The notes beneath the pieces were generated by a model. The model saw only the letters and a program-made list of their open reading frames with translations, was not told the DNA's origin and ran no database searches. A program made the translations under genes and the position numbers. From an uncultured Collinsella sp. (GTDB taxonomy: Bacteria > Actinomycetota > Coriobacteriia > Coriobacteriales > Coriobacteriaceae), in contig CABUHP010000067.1 of NCBI GenBank assembly GCA_902491415.1, positions 1 through 8,040 on the forward strand: DNA of 8,040 nt, in the 5' to 3' direction. Numbering within the stretch: the stretch's first letter is position 1; each line of letters begins with the position of its first letter. Shown here one piece after another: positions 6,907 to 8,040 of the stretch.

Positions 6907-7302
6907 ATGTCTCACGATATTTGTCCCGACACGGGAGAGCCTTGCACTTGCGATGGTTCCGAGCCCTGTACCTGCGGCTGCGGTGGCTGTGGACATACTG
7001 CGGAAGAGGAAGCGGCCGCCGCGGCGTATCGTGAGGCACACCGCGAAGGCCCGTCCGGTGATGCCCTCGACCACGAGCGCAAGATTATCGTTTCGTTCGA
7101 TAGCACCTTCGATGTGATGGAATGTGAACAGCTGTGCCTTGCCGCCGGCGTGCCCGGGCGCATTATGCCTTTGCCCGGCTCCATTACCGCAGGTTGCGGG
7201 CTGTGCTGGGCCATGCCGTTCTCGGGCGATGCACTCGCTGCCTTCCGCGCTGCCACCGAAGGCCGCGTAACCCCTGCCGACTACCATCAACTCGTCCTCT
7301 AA
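6907..7302 (+). CDS. DUF3343 / putative Se/S-carrier-like protein with Cys-rich N-terminus
   Basis: The product has 131 residues, with TTGGAG (6896-6901) five bases before the ATG. Residues 1-30 hold seven cysteines (6, 13, 15, 21, 23, 25, 28) and two copies of EPCTC (11-15 and 19-23), ending CGCGGCGH; this looks like a metal- or chalcogen-binding head. An Ala/Glu-rich linker (about 31-57) follows. Residues about 59-110 read KIIVSFDSTFDVMECEQLCLAAGVPGRIMPLPGSITAGCGLCWAM (given here in parts: IIVSFDSTFDVM, GVPGRIMPLPGSI, TAGCGLCWAM), the pattern of the DUF3343 family, annotated in Pfam as putative Se/S carrier protein-like, with the conserved AGCGL cysteine. No signal peptide or membrane segment is seen. 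Its place directly after mobA and near selABC fits a role in selenium or sulfur handling, but that is inference; no activity can be read from the sequence. Confidence 0.8.
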   Translation: MSHDICPDTGEPCTCDGSEPCTCGCGGCGHTAEEEAAAAAYREAHREGPSGDALDHERKIIVSFDSTFDVMECEQLCLAAGVPGRIMPLPGSITAGCGLCWAMPFSGDALAAFRAATEGRVTPADYHQLVL

Positions 7303-7310
7303 CCACCCAC

Positions 7311-7345
7311 ACCACCACAAAGGTGCCTGTCCCCAATGTGGTGGT
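7311..7345. repeat. 9-bp inverted repeat downstream of the DUF3343-type gene
   Basis: ACCACCACA (7311-7319) and TGTGGTGGT (7337-7345) are perfect reverse complements around a 17-nt loop containing GGTGCCTGTCCCC. There is no T-run after the second arm, so it is not a typical intrinsic terminator. It starts 8 bp after the preceding stop. A second partial inverted pair, GTGCCTG (7323-7329) and CAGGCAC (7392-7398), overlaps it. It may be a 3' mRNA hairpin or a copy of a dispersed intergenic element. Confidence 0.6.

Positions 7346-8040
<695 letters not shown>

Overview
The window looks like a GC-rich chromosomal segment of an anaerobic, gut-type actinobacterium. Coriobacteriia (Collinsella/Olsenella-like) is my best guess, from the strong G/C third-position bias, the gene content and the style of the intergenic repeats. 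This is inference, since no taxonomic marker gene is present. All recognisable genes lie on the + strand.

Layout: (1) the last 48 codons of a formate/nitrite-transporter (FNT) family channel, closed by a clear intrinsic terminator at 166-201. (2) A 705-residue, apparently cytoplasmic molybdopterin oxidoreductase with one N-terminal [4Fe-4S] site and a cysteine, not selenocysteine, as probable Mo ligand. (3) selA and selB, overlapping by four bases (ATGA). (4) A long near-perfect inverted repeat at 5883-5949, then a selenocysteine tRNA gene (selC, 6007-6103, anticodon TCA) with its own likely -10 box. (5) mobA (Mo-cofactor guanylyltransferase) and, 15 bp later, a small protein with a cysteine-rich N-terminus and a DUF3343 / putative Se/S-carrier-like C-terminal domain. 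(6) An intergenic stretch with a 9-bp inverted repeat, then the 5' part of a hexameric-type glutamate dehydrogenase gene that runs off the window.

Read together, 2384-7302 is a selenocysteine/molybdenum cluster. SelA converts Ser-tRNA(Sec) to Sec-tRNA(Sec), SelB delivers that tRNA to recoded UGA codons, selC supplies the tRNA, MobA completes the bis-MGD cofactor of enzymes such as formate dehydrogenase, and the small Cys-rich protein may handle selenium or sulfur. selD (selenophosphate synthetase) and an actual selenoprotein are not in the window and should lie elsewhere in the genome.

The points most worth a second look are: the tRNA(Sec) has C instead of the near-universal U33 and a G/A mismatch at the eighth acceptor pair; SelB has TMCD where the GTPase G4 motif normally has a lysine (N/T-K-x-D); the DUF3343-type protein carries a duplicated EPCTC cysteine-rich head; and a 67-bp palindrome separates selB from selC.
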